NCBI GenBank assembly: GCA_030063045.1
Contig: JAQSEB010000004.1
Span: 1,922,001 to 1,986,000, forward strand
DNA from: Pratylenchus scribneri
Lineage: Eukaryota > Nematoda > Chromadorea > Rhabditida > Pratylenchidae
Reading direction: 5' to 3'
DNA length: 64,000 bases
Under the pieces are notes generated by a model that saw only the letters and a list, made by a program, of their open reading frames with translations, ran no database searches and was not told the DNA's origin. The position numbers and the translations under genes are program-made. Numbering within the stretch: the stretch's first letter is position 1; every line of letters begins with the position of its first letter. This document shows, piece by piece, positions 1-11,300 of the stretch.

Positions 1-600
1 TTCTTAACGACATTGTCACGGATAATGCTATAAAAATTTGGGTGTGAATTTATGCGAATTATATTTTAATAAATTTCTTATTTTAATCCATTTCGATTTT
101 AATAAATTAATTAAATTTTGTATATATTTAAATTTGGCTAAATCAAAGGTCTAACTAGGTTATGAATTTATACGCATTAATTTACAATGTTGCAGTAAAA
201 TTCGATTTCCAATTCAATCTAGTTTTTCATTGATCAATTTTTTGCCCGAATAAATATAATTCGATCTTATTAGCTAATTGTAAATAAGATATATTATAAT
301 ATATTTATTGATCGATGGCCAATGTAATCAGGCTTATTTGATTGCCTAAATTAGCATTTTAAACAAATTTGACCACTATTGATAAATTTAATCAATTTGA
401 AATTTATTGAAATAATTTTTGGCTATATTTTATAATAAATAATTTTAAAAAATAGTTAAATTTTAAAAAATAGTTAATTGAATTCAACATTTTTAGTCTC
501 CAAAATCGATTTTACCTTATTAGATAAAAGCTATAGGATAATTAGGAATTTGGCTCAAATGAGTTTAATAAGCCTGATTAAAAATCAAGAATTCCATATT
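1..600. other. AT-rich intergenic sequence
   Basis: Very AT-rich sequence with short runs of A and T and no open frame of coding character on either strand. I see no repeat array, RNA gene or conserved motif here. Confidence 0.5.
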
Positions 601-1005
601 TTATTGCCTTTTAAAATTGGCAACAATTTGTTCCGGTTGATGCAACAGTTTTGAGGCTGGACATTGCTGTTGAACACCAAAATACCATGCAGAACTGATC
701 AGTGGGCCAGAGCAAAAAATGGGTGCCAAAGGGCCTTCACAAATTGGCACGGTGCAATTCGCCCGAAACGAGGGTTGTTCCCCAATTTTTGTTGGGGAAA
801 TGTTGTTTTTGGCATTTGGCCGATTGTCCACTGGGAAATGTTGACGCGAAATGAACTGTTCAAAATTTTTGTGCTCATCAACTTTTCCAATTGTTGGGGA
901 AGTTTGTTGGCCTAGAAATGTTTTTTGGGCCGGAAATAGGGCCAAAAAGATGAATAAATGGACGGTTAATTTTTTGGGAATATTTTTCTTGGAATTTGGG
1001 AACAT
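601..1005 (-). CDS. Candidate small secreted protein, four cysteines
   Basis: Single-exon frame of 134 aa from the ATG at 1005 to a TAA at 601. The frame is open further upstream, to an ATG at 1092, but I chose 1005. That start gives a short basic head followed by a hydrophobic stretch (LFIFLALFPA) that looks like a signal peptide, and a splice-acceptor-like CTCCAG lies about 45 bases upstream, as for a trans-spliced nematode message. The C-terminal half holds four cysteines (CTVPIC, FC and QQC) and ends FKRQ. I recognise no family. Base composition is less AT-rich than the flanks, which favours coding, but overlapping open frames on the other strand mean it could be chance. If real, it is a small secreted protein of unknown role. 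Confidence 0.4.
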   Translation of the reverse strand: MFPNSKKNIPKKLTVHLFIFLALFPAQKTFLGQQTSPTIGKVDEHKNFEQFISRQHFPVDNRPNAKNNISPTKIGEQPSFRANCTVPICEGPLAPIFCSGPLISSAWYFGVQQQCPASKLLHQPEQIVANFKRQ

Positions 1006-1885
1006 TTTTTTCCTCGGGAATGGAATGGAAATGGACTGATTGACTGGAGAAATATTCTTTGTGTGCTTTTTAATTTGGACTTTGAGATACACAAACCAAA
1101 ATTGAGTAGTTTACCTTTTTGCCTTGTTATTATTTTATGGGCCCGGAGAAAATGGGGGCGGCCAATCAATTTGCCCCAATTTTATTGTTTTTGAACTGAT
1201 AAAATTGTGGCGGGGAAATATGATGAGGTTTGATTATTATAAATGGTGGATTGACAGGGAGAGACAATTTGCTGATTATTTTTGAAATAATAATTGGAGG
1301 AAAGACTAGAAATCTTTCGATAATATTTTAATTAGTCTAATTCGTCGAATAAGTTTGTTTTTAATTTTTCTAAATATTTTTTCTATGAATTCCAGAGATC
1401 ATGGAATTATACAAATTAAAAATTACTTTGGAAATTATAAAGAAAAATTTGATGTAGAAAAATATTTTTTATAGTGAAAATTTTATTGGAATTTATTGTT
1501 AAAATATTTTTAAATTTTTATTTCTTTAGTTTTTATAAATTAGATTTAAAAACAATTAATTTTTATTAGATTTACACCCGAAATTCTGGTTTAAATTCCA
1601 GCTGTCCGGAATTCTGGTCTATTTGAAGTTTCGATTTCCGGTTTGAAAATAGAATTCCGTGGCACCACTAATTTTTATAATATTTTTTATAGCTAATCAG
1701 CATAAAAATGATAGTATAATTTTTTGGCATGATTTAGTCCAAAATAAAAATAACATTTTAAATTATATTTTAATTATATTTTTTAATTAAATTATTAATT
1801 TTTATAAGAGAATAAAATTGTATTTTATTTAATTGGCTTTAGTCCAAATAAAACGGTTTAAAACCAAAATAAAAAATTGGCACTT
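1006..1885. other. Intergenic, AT-rich, no gene seen
   Basis: No convincing coding frame. Around 1575-1665 there is a less AT-rich patch with repeated GAATTCTGG/GAATTCC words, suggesting a decayed inverted repeat. The rest is low-complexity A/T. Confidence 0.4.
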
Positions 1886-2245
1886 TTAAAATATTCCATT
1901 TTTCAATTTTTCAACCACCTTCCTTCCTTCGATTCTGCTGGCAAATTTTAAATGGAATTTGTTGTCTGACGGATTTGGGACAAAAACAATTTGTCGAACA
2001 GAGGGAAAATATTCTTTCCGAGGGGAATAGAAAAATTGGCCACAGTCTTGAATAGCAGAAAACTTTTTAAGCAAAAATATTCCAATAAAAATGATGAATA
2101 AAATTAGAATGACGGCATAAATTATGCTTTTTAGGAGGCAGAAATGCTTTTTGCGAAAATTGATTGGCTGAATGTGCATTTTTTTGAGGAACGGGTTGGA
2201 TGGAATTATTGCGTAGATATGGGGGGAATTTTGAATGGGATAAAA
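1886..2245 (-). CDS. Small single-pass membrane protein or 3' exon
   Basis: Frame of 97 aa from the ATG at 2179 to the stop at 1886. A basic N-terminus (INFRKKHF) is followed by a strong hydrophobic segment at about residues 15-38, then a polar C-terminal half rich in Lys/Arg. This suggests a type II (N-in) membrane protein or an uncleaved signal anchor. The same frame stays open upstream to a polypyrimidine plus CAG acceptor ending at 2246, so 1886-2245 is either a trans-spliced single-exon gene with a 66-base leader or the last exon of a gene whose earlier exons I cannot identify. No family recognised. Confidence 0.4.
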   Translation of the reverse strand, partial: FYPIQNSPHIYAIIPSNPFLKKMHIQPINFRKKHFCLLKSIIYAVILILFIIFIGIFLLKKFSAIQDCGQFFYSPRKEYFPSVRQIVFVPNPSDNKFHLKFASRIEGRKVVEKLKNGIF

Positions 2246-2996
2246 CTGATGAGGGAAAGGGGATTATGTTGCTGGCAAATAATATTCTCGAACAAAGTTA
2301 TTATTAGTCGAACAATAAATGTTTTCCAAAAATGAATGAACAAATTTGGGTTTTGCATAAATTAAAAAAATAAGAAAAGTGAAATAAAAAAATTATAAAT
2401 TTCAAAAAGTAAATTGTTTGAAAACTTTTTTTTTGTTATTTTTAATAGGCATTCGATTGAAATATTTTAGGTGGGAATAAAATTTAAAAACAAAGACCCT
2501 TTTATTTTATTTATATTTTTTTCCATATTTATTTTAAATTAAAATTTTGCAATTATTGATCCATCGAAAATGCGGAAAAATACACCATCTTCAGCCATTT
2601 CACCAATGTAAACCATATTTTGGTATTTTTTTCCAATCGCTAGAGAAATCATTGATCCGAAATTTCGGTCATTTTTGGCAAAGAAATTTCGATATTAAAA
2701 TTTTCGAAAAATTTTTGATTCTACGAAATTAAGATTTTTTATGAGTCATCGATTCCATCCCTGTTGCCAAAATAAATAAAAACTTGGAATATAATCGCTT
2801 AAAAAATTTAATATTTGGCGTTATAAACTCATATTAAAAATTATTATAAAATTATATTTAATTTTTCAAACATTGATAGCCAAAAAAATTAATATTAAAA
2901 TTTTTAAAATTGGATCGCTTGAATAAATGTATTTAATTAATTCTCAACAAATAATCTTGTCTTGTTGGCCAAACATTCTCTCACAATTTCCATTAA
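2246..2996. other. Intergenic AT-rich spacer
   Basis: AT-rich sequence with only short, low-quality frames. It would contain the promoters of the divergent genes on either side. I see no clear regulatory motif. Confidence 0.35.
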
Positions 2997-3029
2997 ATGT
3001 GGTCCAAATTTAATTTTATTTTAATCAAA

Positions 3030-4951
3030 ATGTTAGCCAAAAATTATTTATCTTCATTTTTCCTCTTTTCATTTTTCCATCGTTCTTGGCAAGCTTCAAA
3101 CACGGTTTTGACCAAAGTCAGGGATCGAAATGGGGAGAAAAGTGTCTATGCTGTTGGCGACAATATGTACTCATATACATATAATACTTTGGAAGAATTG
3201 GAGGATGATGTGCGTCTGAATTTACAAAGGGGAACCAAGGAATACAATAAACGGCTAAAGGCGCTGACATACAAATATTCGGTCCTGCCTGACAGTGTTA
3301 GAGGCACCGGAAAGATACAATTGATTCAGTCGGCAAATGGCCAAAAGCAATTTGCGATCAGTTTTGTGGGTTTGACCAGTGTCGGGGACAAATTTGCCAT
3401 GAAGGACAAAAGTAACATAAAGTCAATCGATGATTTGGCCACAGAGCTCAATTATGTAATAATAACGCATTTATTTTTTTATTAATTCATTTTTTTTAAT
3501 TGTTTTGAAAAAAAAACAATTTGTAAGTAAGCCACAATTTCAGAATTCTATATTATCAAACTTTAAAATAATTTTCTTAAAAAGGGTTTTATTTCTGAAT
3601 TAAATTATCAAAATATTATCGAATGAAAATTGAACATTTATATCAATAGTAATTACAATTATACCGATAAATTTTCATGTAAAAATAATCTTTTTTGACA
3701 TATAACTAGGTCAAAATATGGACAATTTTTCGATAAGAATAATATTTGTTGGTAATTAATTCAGATTTTTTATTTTTTACATAGATTTACCGTGATGAAC
3801 GCACCTTTCGATACCAACAGAATATGCTGAAATCGGAATTGAAACCGCACACATTTTTGGTCACCGATGGTAAAGATATTTACTCGATCGAAGTTGGCCG
3901 TGGCGGCTGGGGCCAAAGTGATTTATTATCACTGAAGGATGGAAAACCATATCTGAAAAAGGGAAATCCAACAGTGCCGGAACAGCCAAAAATCACAAAG
4001 GAAAAGGGAAAATTATTCGTTCAAGGTTGGGGATCTAACCATTTGTACGAGGAATTGGCGCCAACATTCGGGGGCCAAAAAAGAGCGAAAATTGAGATGG
4101 GCGAAGCAAAACAAATATTGACAAAGGCATTCGAAAAAGTAAAATTATTTAAAATTTATTTTTATTTTTAAAATATTTGGCTTAAATTACAATTTTATCG
4201 TCCAATTTTTGCTAATTTTTATTATGATAAATCAATGAGATTTTAATTAAGCGGCTAAGCTTATTCTAGGTTTGTCCAATTTTAGCCAATGCAAATGCTA
4301 ACATTTAATATGTAAAATTGCTAAATGTTTGCATTTGCTAACCGTGAGGGCATTACAGAAAAATTATTACTTTCGGCAAAGTTAATCAAAAAATACATAT
4401 TTCCCTTCTAAAAGCAATCAAAACTCTATGGAAGCCCAAATCCTGTATCGGCATCATTTTCCGGATACAATGTTCATAGAGAACCAGGCCATTTTGATCG
4501 AATTGAACATTTTGATGAGAACGAAAGGCATCGCGTGAAAAAATGGCCGGAAAGGTCCGAACAAGATGTGGTCGAACAATTCTATAAGGAAGCCTGGATA
4601 AATGAAAATAGACGATGGCGAAATCCCAAATTGAATCATTTGATCCAAAATGTACAGGAACGATACGATCTTCCCTTTGTGGATGAATCATCAACAGGAT
4701 CGTTATCAAGTGGAAGTGGAAGAATTAGACCGGAAATTGAGCAACCGGGGCCATCTTCCGCAATGCACTCGGCCTCCGGTGGCACATCAATTAGTGGAAG
4801 GGGAAGGCATCAATCAGTGCCACCAACTCCAACCAATGGCCATGAACAATCGATGACAATGAGACGGAGAAAAAATGAAAAGCGAATGGGAATGGGAAAA
4901 AGGAAAGGAATTTTTGGAAGAAATGGTGGATTTGCTAGAAGATTTGGTTAA
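3030..4951 (+). CDS. Secreted protein with basic, NLS-like tail (copy 1)
   Basis: Three exons, all phase 0: 3030-3455, 3785-4138 and 4415-4951 (438 aa). An in-frame ATG at 2997 is possible, but the ATG at 3030 puts a signal-peptide-like segment (NYLSSFFLFSFF) at the very N-terminus. The body is mixed and hydrophilic. The last 75 residues are Ser/Gly-rich (SSGSGR, SGRGRHQSVPP), then very basic (RRRKNEKR, GKRKG), and end GGFARRFG. The basic cluster resembles a nuclear localisation signal, although an RNA-binding or proteolytically processed tail is also possible. I recognise no known domain. A second, truncated copy lies 1 kb downstream (5941-6836), so this is a local tandem family. Signal peptide plus NLS-like tail is a pattern seen in some plant-nematode effectors; applying that here is inference. 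Confidence 0.7.
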
Positions 4952-5140
4952 AAAATATTTATTATTGAAATTTGCTTAAATTATTGTAAATTAATTTCAT
5001 ATTTTTATTAAGAATCTAATAATTTTTAATTGCGGCAATATTATAAAAAAAAGTTTATGATCATAAAATAATTCCTCAATAAAACAGAGAAATAATCAAA
5101 AAAGAATTATCAGTATGAAAAATAAATTTGCATAATTTAA
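4952..5140. other. Short 3' flank of copy 1
   Basis: AT-rich sequence between the stop of the upstream gene and the minisatellite. AATAAA-like words are present (5078-5085), a plausible polyadenylation region. Confidence 0.35.
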
Positions 5141-5752
5141 TTGAAATTTTACAAATTACAATTACAAAACAGAATTACAATTAAAATTACAAATCAGAAT
5201 TACAATTACAATTACAAATCAGAATTACAATTACAATTACAAAACATAATTACAATTAAAATTACAAATCAGAATTACAATTACAATTACAAATCAGAAT
5301 TACAATTACAAATCAGATTTACAATTACAATTACAAATCAGAATTACAATTACAAATCAGAATTACAATTATAAATCAGAATTACAATTACAAATACAAA
5401 TCAGAATTACAATTACAAATCAGAATTACAATTACAAATCAGAATTACAATTACAAATCAGAATTACAATTACAAATCAGAATTACAATTACAAATCAGA
5501 ATTACAATTACAAATCAGAATTACAATTACAAATCAGAATTACAATTACAAATCAGAATTACAATTACAAATACAAATCAGAATTACAATTACAATTACA
5601 AATCAGAATTACAATTACAATTACAAATCAGAATTACAATTACAATTACAAATCAGAATTACAATTACAATTACAAATCAGAATTACAATTACAATTACA
5701 AATCAGAATTACAATTACAAATAAGAATTACAATTACAAATCAGAATTACGG
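5141..5752 (+). repeat. Minisatellite, 19-bp unit (CAGAATTACAATTAC family)
   Basis: About 30 tandem units built on CAGAATTACAATTACAAAT, with length variants that carry one or two extra 6-base ATTACA steps and rare point changes (CATAATT, CAGATTT). Open frames called across it are artefacts of the repeat. The reverse complement of the same unit forms a second array at 47996-48575, inside an intron of the chemoreceptor gene. The array directly abuts the truncated second copy of the secreted-protein gene. Confidence 0.95.
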
Positions 5753-5874
5753 GTTGATTTACCACAATTAATTGCTTCCGAGGTGGGGAGTTTTCAGAAA
5801 TTTTAGAGACAAAAAATGCATATTTCGGCTTAATTTCACCTCTAAATTTTGGTTATTTTTGACATGAATTTTTC

Positions 5875-5930
5875 GATGAAAGGGCTTTTATTAGAGACTG
5901 GGCTTCTAATAGAATAAATACGGTATATCT
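5875..5930. mobile_element. Fragment of dispersed CTCTAATAATTCC-family repeat
   Basis: Contains TTATTAGAGACTGGGC and TTCTAATAGAATAAATACGG, which in reverse complement match the conserved end of a dispersed element also present near 7800-8030, 9545-9600, 38135-38375, 42600-42840 and 57165-57260. It sits exactly where exon 1 and most of exon 2 of the neighbouring truncated gene copy should be. Confidence 0.5.
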
Positions 5931-5940
5931 CATTTTAAAG

Positions 5941-6836
5941 ATACGGCTCGGGATGGATGGTGGTGAATCAGTGCCGAAACCACCAAAAATCAAAAAGAAA
6001 AAGGGAAATTTATTTGTGCAAGGATGGTTAACTGAAGAAATTGAGGAGGATTTGAAGCCGACATTTGGTGGAGAAAGCGAAAGAAGAGGAATTTTTGGAA
6101 GGCGAAAAGCAAAAAGAGTAGAAATTGAAATGAAAGATGCAAAACAAAAATTGGCAGAGGCATTCAAAAAAGTGAATTTTTTTTATTAAGGGCTAAATTT
6201 AATTTGTAAATTTTACTTTTTTTGACCAATTTGAAATTTAAAATGCCTAGTAAAATTTTTTATCCCAAAAAGCAATCTGTACGCTATGGCTGGCCAAATC
6301 CCGTATCGGCATCTTTTGCCGGATACAATGTCCGCAAAGGGCCAGGCACACCCAAACGAATTGAACATTTGGATGAGGCAGAAATATCACGGGTGAATAT
6401 ATTGCCGGATAGGTCCGAACAAGAGGTGGTCGATCTTTTCTATAAAAAAGGCTGGATAGATGATCAAAAAGAATGGCAAAATCCTGAATTGAAGAAATTT
6501 GCCCAAAATGCTAAGCAACGGTTCGGGGCCATCCCATTTATGGATGAAGAAGTACCACCATCAACCGCCGGCGGATCATCATTATCATTATCAAGTGGAA
6601 GTGGAACAATTGAAACTGTAATTTCACCGGCGTGGCGATCAAGAACAATGCATTCGGCCTCCGGTGGCACATCAATGAGTGGAAGGGGAAGGCATCAATC
6701 AGTGCCGTCAACTCCATCCAATGGCCATGAACAATCGATGGCAATGAGGCGGAGAAAAAATGAAAAGCGAATGGGAATGGGAAAAAGGAAAGGAATTTTT
6801 GGAAGAAATGGTGGATTTGCTAGGAGATTTGGATAA
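5941..6836 (+). pseudogene. 5'-truncated copy 2 of the secreted basic-tail protein
   Basis: Two exons align with the 3030-4951 gene. Exon 5941-6171 follows an acceptor-like AAAG, with its first ATG at 5953, and matches only the second half of exon 2. Exon 6273-6836 matches exon 3. The junctions fall at the same place and phase (FKK then QSVRYG, against FEK then QSKLYG). Exon 1, including the signal peptide, is absent: upstream there is only a dispersed-repeat fragment and the minisatellite. Copy 2 has an insertion (SERRGIFGRRKAKR) that repeats the GIFGR motif of the tail. The last 190 bases are almost identical to copy 1, while upstream parts diverge strongly. The frame is intact, so it could still encode a cytosolic or nuclear protein of about 260 aa. 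I call it a pseudogene because the 5' end is missing. Confidence 0.6.
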
Positions 6837-8392
6837 AAATACTAACTTATTCTATGAGATTGTGAATTTTTTTATTGGAATTTACATAAACTTTAGTGAA
6901 TTTCATATTAGAAATTTAATTTTATTTCTAGAAAAATTATATGATAAATAATTGATAAAACATGAATTTTTACTTTTAAAAATCGATAAAACAAAAGATA
7001 ATTATTTAATTTGACGAAGAATAGTTTATAGTTTTCCGCCTTTGGGTAGACTCCCAAACTTTAAGTTTTTACCAATTGTTAGATCCCATCAATACTCATT
7101 TCATTATTGGTTTATAATTTGATCATAATTTGGTCAAAATTAGAGAATATTAAACAGTTTAAACAATCTTAAAACTTTTCATTTTCAATATTTTTCTGCC
7201 ATTTTTAATATGTTCTCCATTTTAATTATTTTTTTAAACAAAAAATCAGCAAAAAATTATATTGATTTGATCATTTTGATTAAATGAATTTTGTGCTTTT
7301 TGTTAACTCAATAAAATTTTTGTCTGCTTTTGGCCATTCTTTGGCCAGTCGCAGCGCAAAAACCATTCTATTTTGACACCTGCATCCAAAATTCAATCAA
7401 TCCCCATTGAATTGTGCACTTTTTTATCGGCTTCAATCTTTTTAAATGGAATCAACCTATTCACTTCCCATTTTTTTCAATTTTCACAACTTACATTCTC
7501 CCAATAATTTTTTCCAATCCCAGGGGTAAATTGACTTATTCGGTCATTTAGTGGAATCAGGCAAATGTTTTATACCAAAACGAGCTGAGTCTGAAAATTG
7601 TGAAGCAATCATTTTTGGCCAAATTATGGCCATTTAAAATCGAAAAATGGTGTCCTCCCTTTTGAGTCCATAAATCAAAAATTTATTTACGTAAACATTT
7701 AATTCTTTCAATTGTCCCATTTCCTATAAACCAGCAGATTTTATCAAATTAGGTAAACAAAATATGGGCACAATTTTTTTTGAAAAGCCGAATTTTATAA
7801 AATACCCTATTTTCTCTATTAAAAGCCCACTCTTTTAACTCCTCACTCTCTAATAATTCGCCCCACGATTTTAAGGATCCATCATAAGCTCCGATCAGCA
7901 GGTTGAATTTAAAAAAAAATTTGAGTTCCCAAAATTCTATAAAATCCGCTATTTGCTAAAAAATGTCCAAAAATTAAGGAATTAGACCCCAATAAATAAT
8001 TCCCCAAAGGGAATTAGAATAAAGTTTCTTTAACTCTTAAAAATAATTATTTTATTTAAAAAATTCTTATAAAAAATTTACTGAAGGGTTTAAATTCTTT
8101 TAAATTATAAAATATTTTTTAATTTATAAAAAATGCTTTATAAATCAAAAAAATATTTATTATACGAAATTTTTTATAATGGATTTTTTGCAAATTTTAT
8201 CGTAAAAAATATTTATTTTCCCTATCTAAAATTTATAAGCCCTGGATTTCTAATAGACTAAAATACTGTAAATGGAAATAAATTAAATTTTATAATAAAT
8301 TAAATTTTATTATTGATTCATTAATTTCAGGAAAATTTAATTTCAAATTTTTCATTTAATTTGACTTCTAAAATTTAATTTAACTATCAAAA
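6837..8392. other. Intergenic region with dispersed repeats
   Basis: AT-rich, with no supported gene. It includes a copy of the CTCTAATAATTC...AATAATTCCCC dispersed element at about 7800-8030 and a partial end near 8245-8280 (TTTCTAATAGACTAAAATAC). The portion nearest 8390 is the probable promoter or trans-splice region of the SPRY gene, with TTTCAG at 8325-8330. Confidence 0.45.
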
Positions 8393-11300
8393 ATGAATTC
8401 AAGAAACAACAATGGAATGAGTCCAATGGAAATGGCCTACAAAATCAGCAAATTGGAGGCAAATTTATGATATTAATATTTAATAATTAATTATCTATGT
8501 GTAGATTTTTCACCCCAGAAATTTACCCTATTTTATCCTAAGAATTGGCCATATCATAATTATAAGATTCAAATGAAAAAAAATAACGTAAATGCTCTTT
8601 TAATACCCTAATCTCTAATAATTCCCCATCCTTGACTTTCAGGGACTCATATCTTCTCCTCTCAAAGGAAAAATTTTGCTACTTTTGTACTTTGGATCCC
8701 CTTTTTTGGAATGCTTGATCCCCCTTTAGTTTGTTATATTTCCGGTTAGAGTTAGTCAGGGTTAGGTTAGGGTTAGGATGGGATAAGGATCATCTTACGA
8801 GTATCCTAAACCCAAACCCTAACCCAACCCTAATACTCAGAGGGGGGGGGGGGGGGGGACCAAGCACTTTCCAAAAAATAAGACTTAAAGTATAAAAGTA
8901 TCAAAATTTTTATTGCATTTTCTTATTAGTTCCATAAAGCTCTACAATATCCGCTATAATTTGATTCAAAAATATTCAGAAATTAAGGAATTGGATCCAA
9001 AATTTTCCTACTTTTTGTGGGGTTGAAAAATAATTCCCCTTGAGATATAAAAGAGAATTTACATTAACATTATATTTTTTCTGTTTTAATAATTAAAAAA
9101 ATGTCTTAAAAATTTTTCCAAATTTTGCATCCGGACAAATAAGAATTAAATATTTTATTAATTCATTTTAAATGCAGAATATGGTCATGAAAATGGCAAA
9201 CAATACAGCAGAAGAATCTGCTTCAATGATGCAAATGGAAATGGCCAAAAAATTTGGTGAATTCAAGCAACAAATGGATGAAATGAAGAAGGAAAATGAA
9301 AAACGCTTGAAGGATGGAATTACAAAAATGATGAAGGCATTTGAAGAAATGAGCACGGTTGTTGGGGAATTGAAGGAAGAAAATGAAAATTTGAAGGAAA
9401 AAATGAATGAAATGGAGGACCGAATTACAGAAGTAAGTTTGACAAATTTAAAAAAAAATTCGATCAATAAATTGGATTTTTATATCAGTCACTTTTTTGC
9501 TATTTTTCTCTGGTCTGGCAATTTTTAATATTTTTGAATTCTTAAATTATCGTATTTCCTTTATTAGAATCCCACCTTCTAATAGAAGACGGTCACTCTC
9601 GATTTTCAGGTACATCTTTTGGCACGATGGGGCCAATGGATTCTAAAAAGCCATAATTTGTTCAAAAATTTTGAAAAATAACAATTTGACCTTAAATTTC
9701 GCCCATTTTGAGGTTTCAAAACTTAAAAATCCATGGGCTTCTAATAGAGGAAATTCTACCCTAATTTTTCAACTTTATTTTGGCATACTAGAAGCCAATG
9801 GGAAATTTGTGAAAATTAAAATTTCAAAAATTTTTAATTCACAATTTTCTTCGATTATTTTCTTTATTAAATTTACCAATATTCTAATATATTTTTGTAT
9901 TAAATTTTCAGTTGACCTACACTGAACAAATTAATGGCAATCAATGGCTGAAATACAATTCCGATTTATACAATTGTAAAGCAATTGTGAAAGGGCCAAA
10001 ATTGACAATCTCTGCAGCAGATGGAGGATTTTTTGCCCAACATTTTGGCGCATATGGTAAAATTAATTATTATTTAAAATTTATAAAAAATATTTTTTTC
10101 CATATTTTATTTTTTTAAAATTATCTATTTTTCACGGTGAGGGAATAAAAATATTAAATTTATTTGAAAATTTGAAAACCGTTCAAAATGGTCTAAACCG
10201 ATTTACCCTGGAATTTTTTTCTGATATTTTTCCTAAAAAGAGGCCTACGAGAGACATTATTATAAATTACTGTCTATTTTATTCCAACGATGCCCACGGG
10301 CCAGGGTCTTTCATATTTATCTTACCGTACCTTCACTTTTGTTTACGCACCCGTCACTCAATCAAATATTGCCCCAATCTGCCTTTTTAAGGCCACACAT
10401 TTTCCACCAAAATGTTATACATCTATCACATTTTCCTGTAAAATTGAAAAATAATAATTTAAAGGTTATTTCCCTCAAATTCCCATTCAGTTTTTTGGGC
10501 CACTTAGGGCTTATTAGGCCAACTTCGCCGCCCTAAAAAAAATTTAGTCCTAGATTATAACTAATAATTTTATCTTATTTTTCTAGGAAGGAATTGTGTC
10601 CGTTCAACTTTGTCCATTCCATCATTCAATTTGAAAGGCAAAATCAAACCAACAATTGCATTTTATTATGAATTGCAAATTTGCATCAAATCGATTGAGT
10701 AAATAATTTTGATTTTTATAATATTTTAGGAAAATTTTAATTATAAAATTAAATTAAAATTTTAAAATTTTTCAATTGAAATAAATTCATTGGATAATTA
10801 AATTGTCTAAAAAAATTGAAAATGCCGAAAAATGCATTGAAAATGCCGAAAATAAAATATTTTAATGGTTCAGTTTTTTTATCCTAGACCTCCAACCCTT
10901 TCTATACCTAATCGATAGAGCTCATTAAGATAGAACGATGGTAAATAAATTTATTATGATTTGGCCAAATTTTAAGTGTATATTAAACCGCTGAAACACT
11001 TTTTGGTTCAAAACTAAGTTATTATTGGTGTTAAACCTAAGTCAAATCATTATCATACGATGCAAATAGGCCAGAATAATTGATTGGCTATATGGTTTGG
11101 GGGTCTAGGACAAACCGGTAAACCGTTTAAACTTATCGGCAATTTCAATATTTTTTTCCCAGTAATTTCGATGTTTTTTCGGCAATTTCAATATTTTTTC
11201 CATTAATTTTGATGTTTTTTTTCATAATATTTTCCATATTGAAAATTCTAATTAATTAGTAATTTCTGTTTTATTCAGAGGAAATGACAGCATTGTTTTT

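Noticed and set aside
5141..5374. 77-codon QNYNYNYKSEL-type repeat protein
   Set aside because: Purely the 19-bp minisatellite read as protein; no flanking coding sequence.
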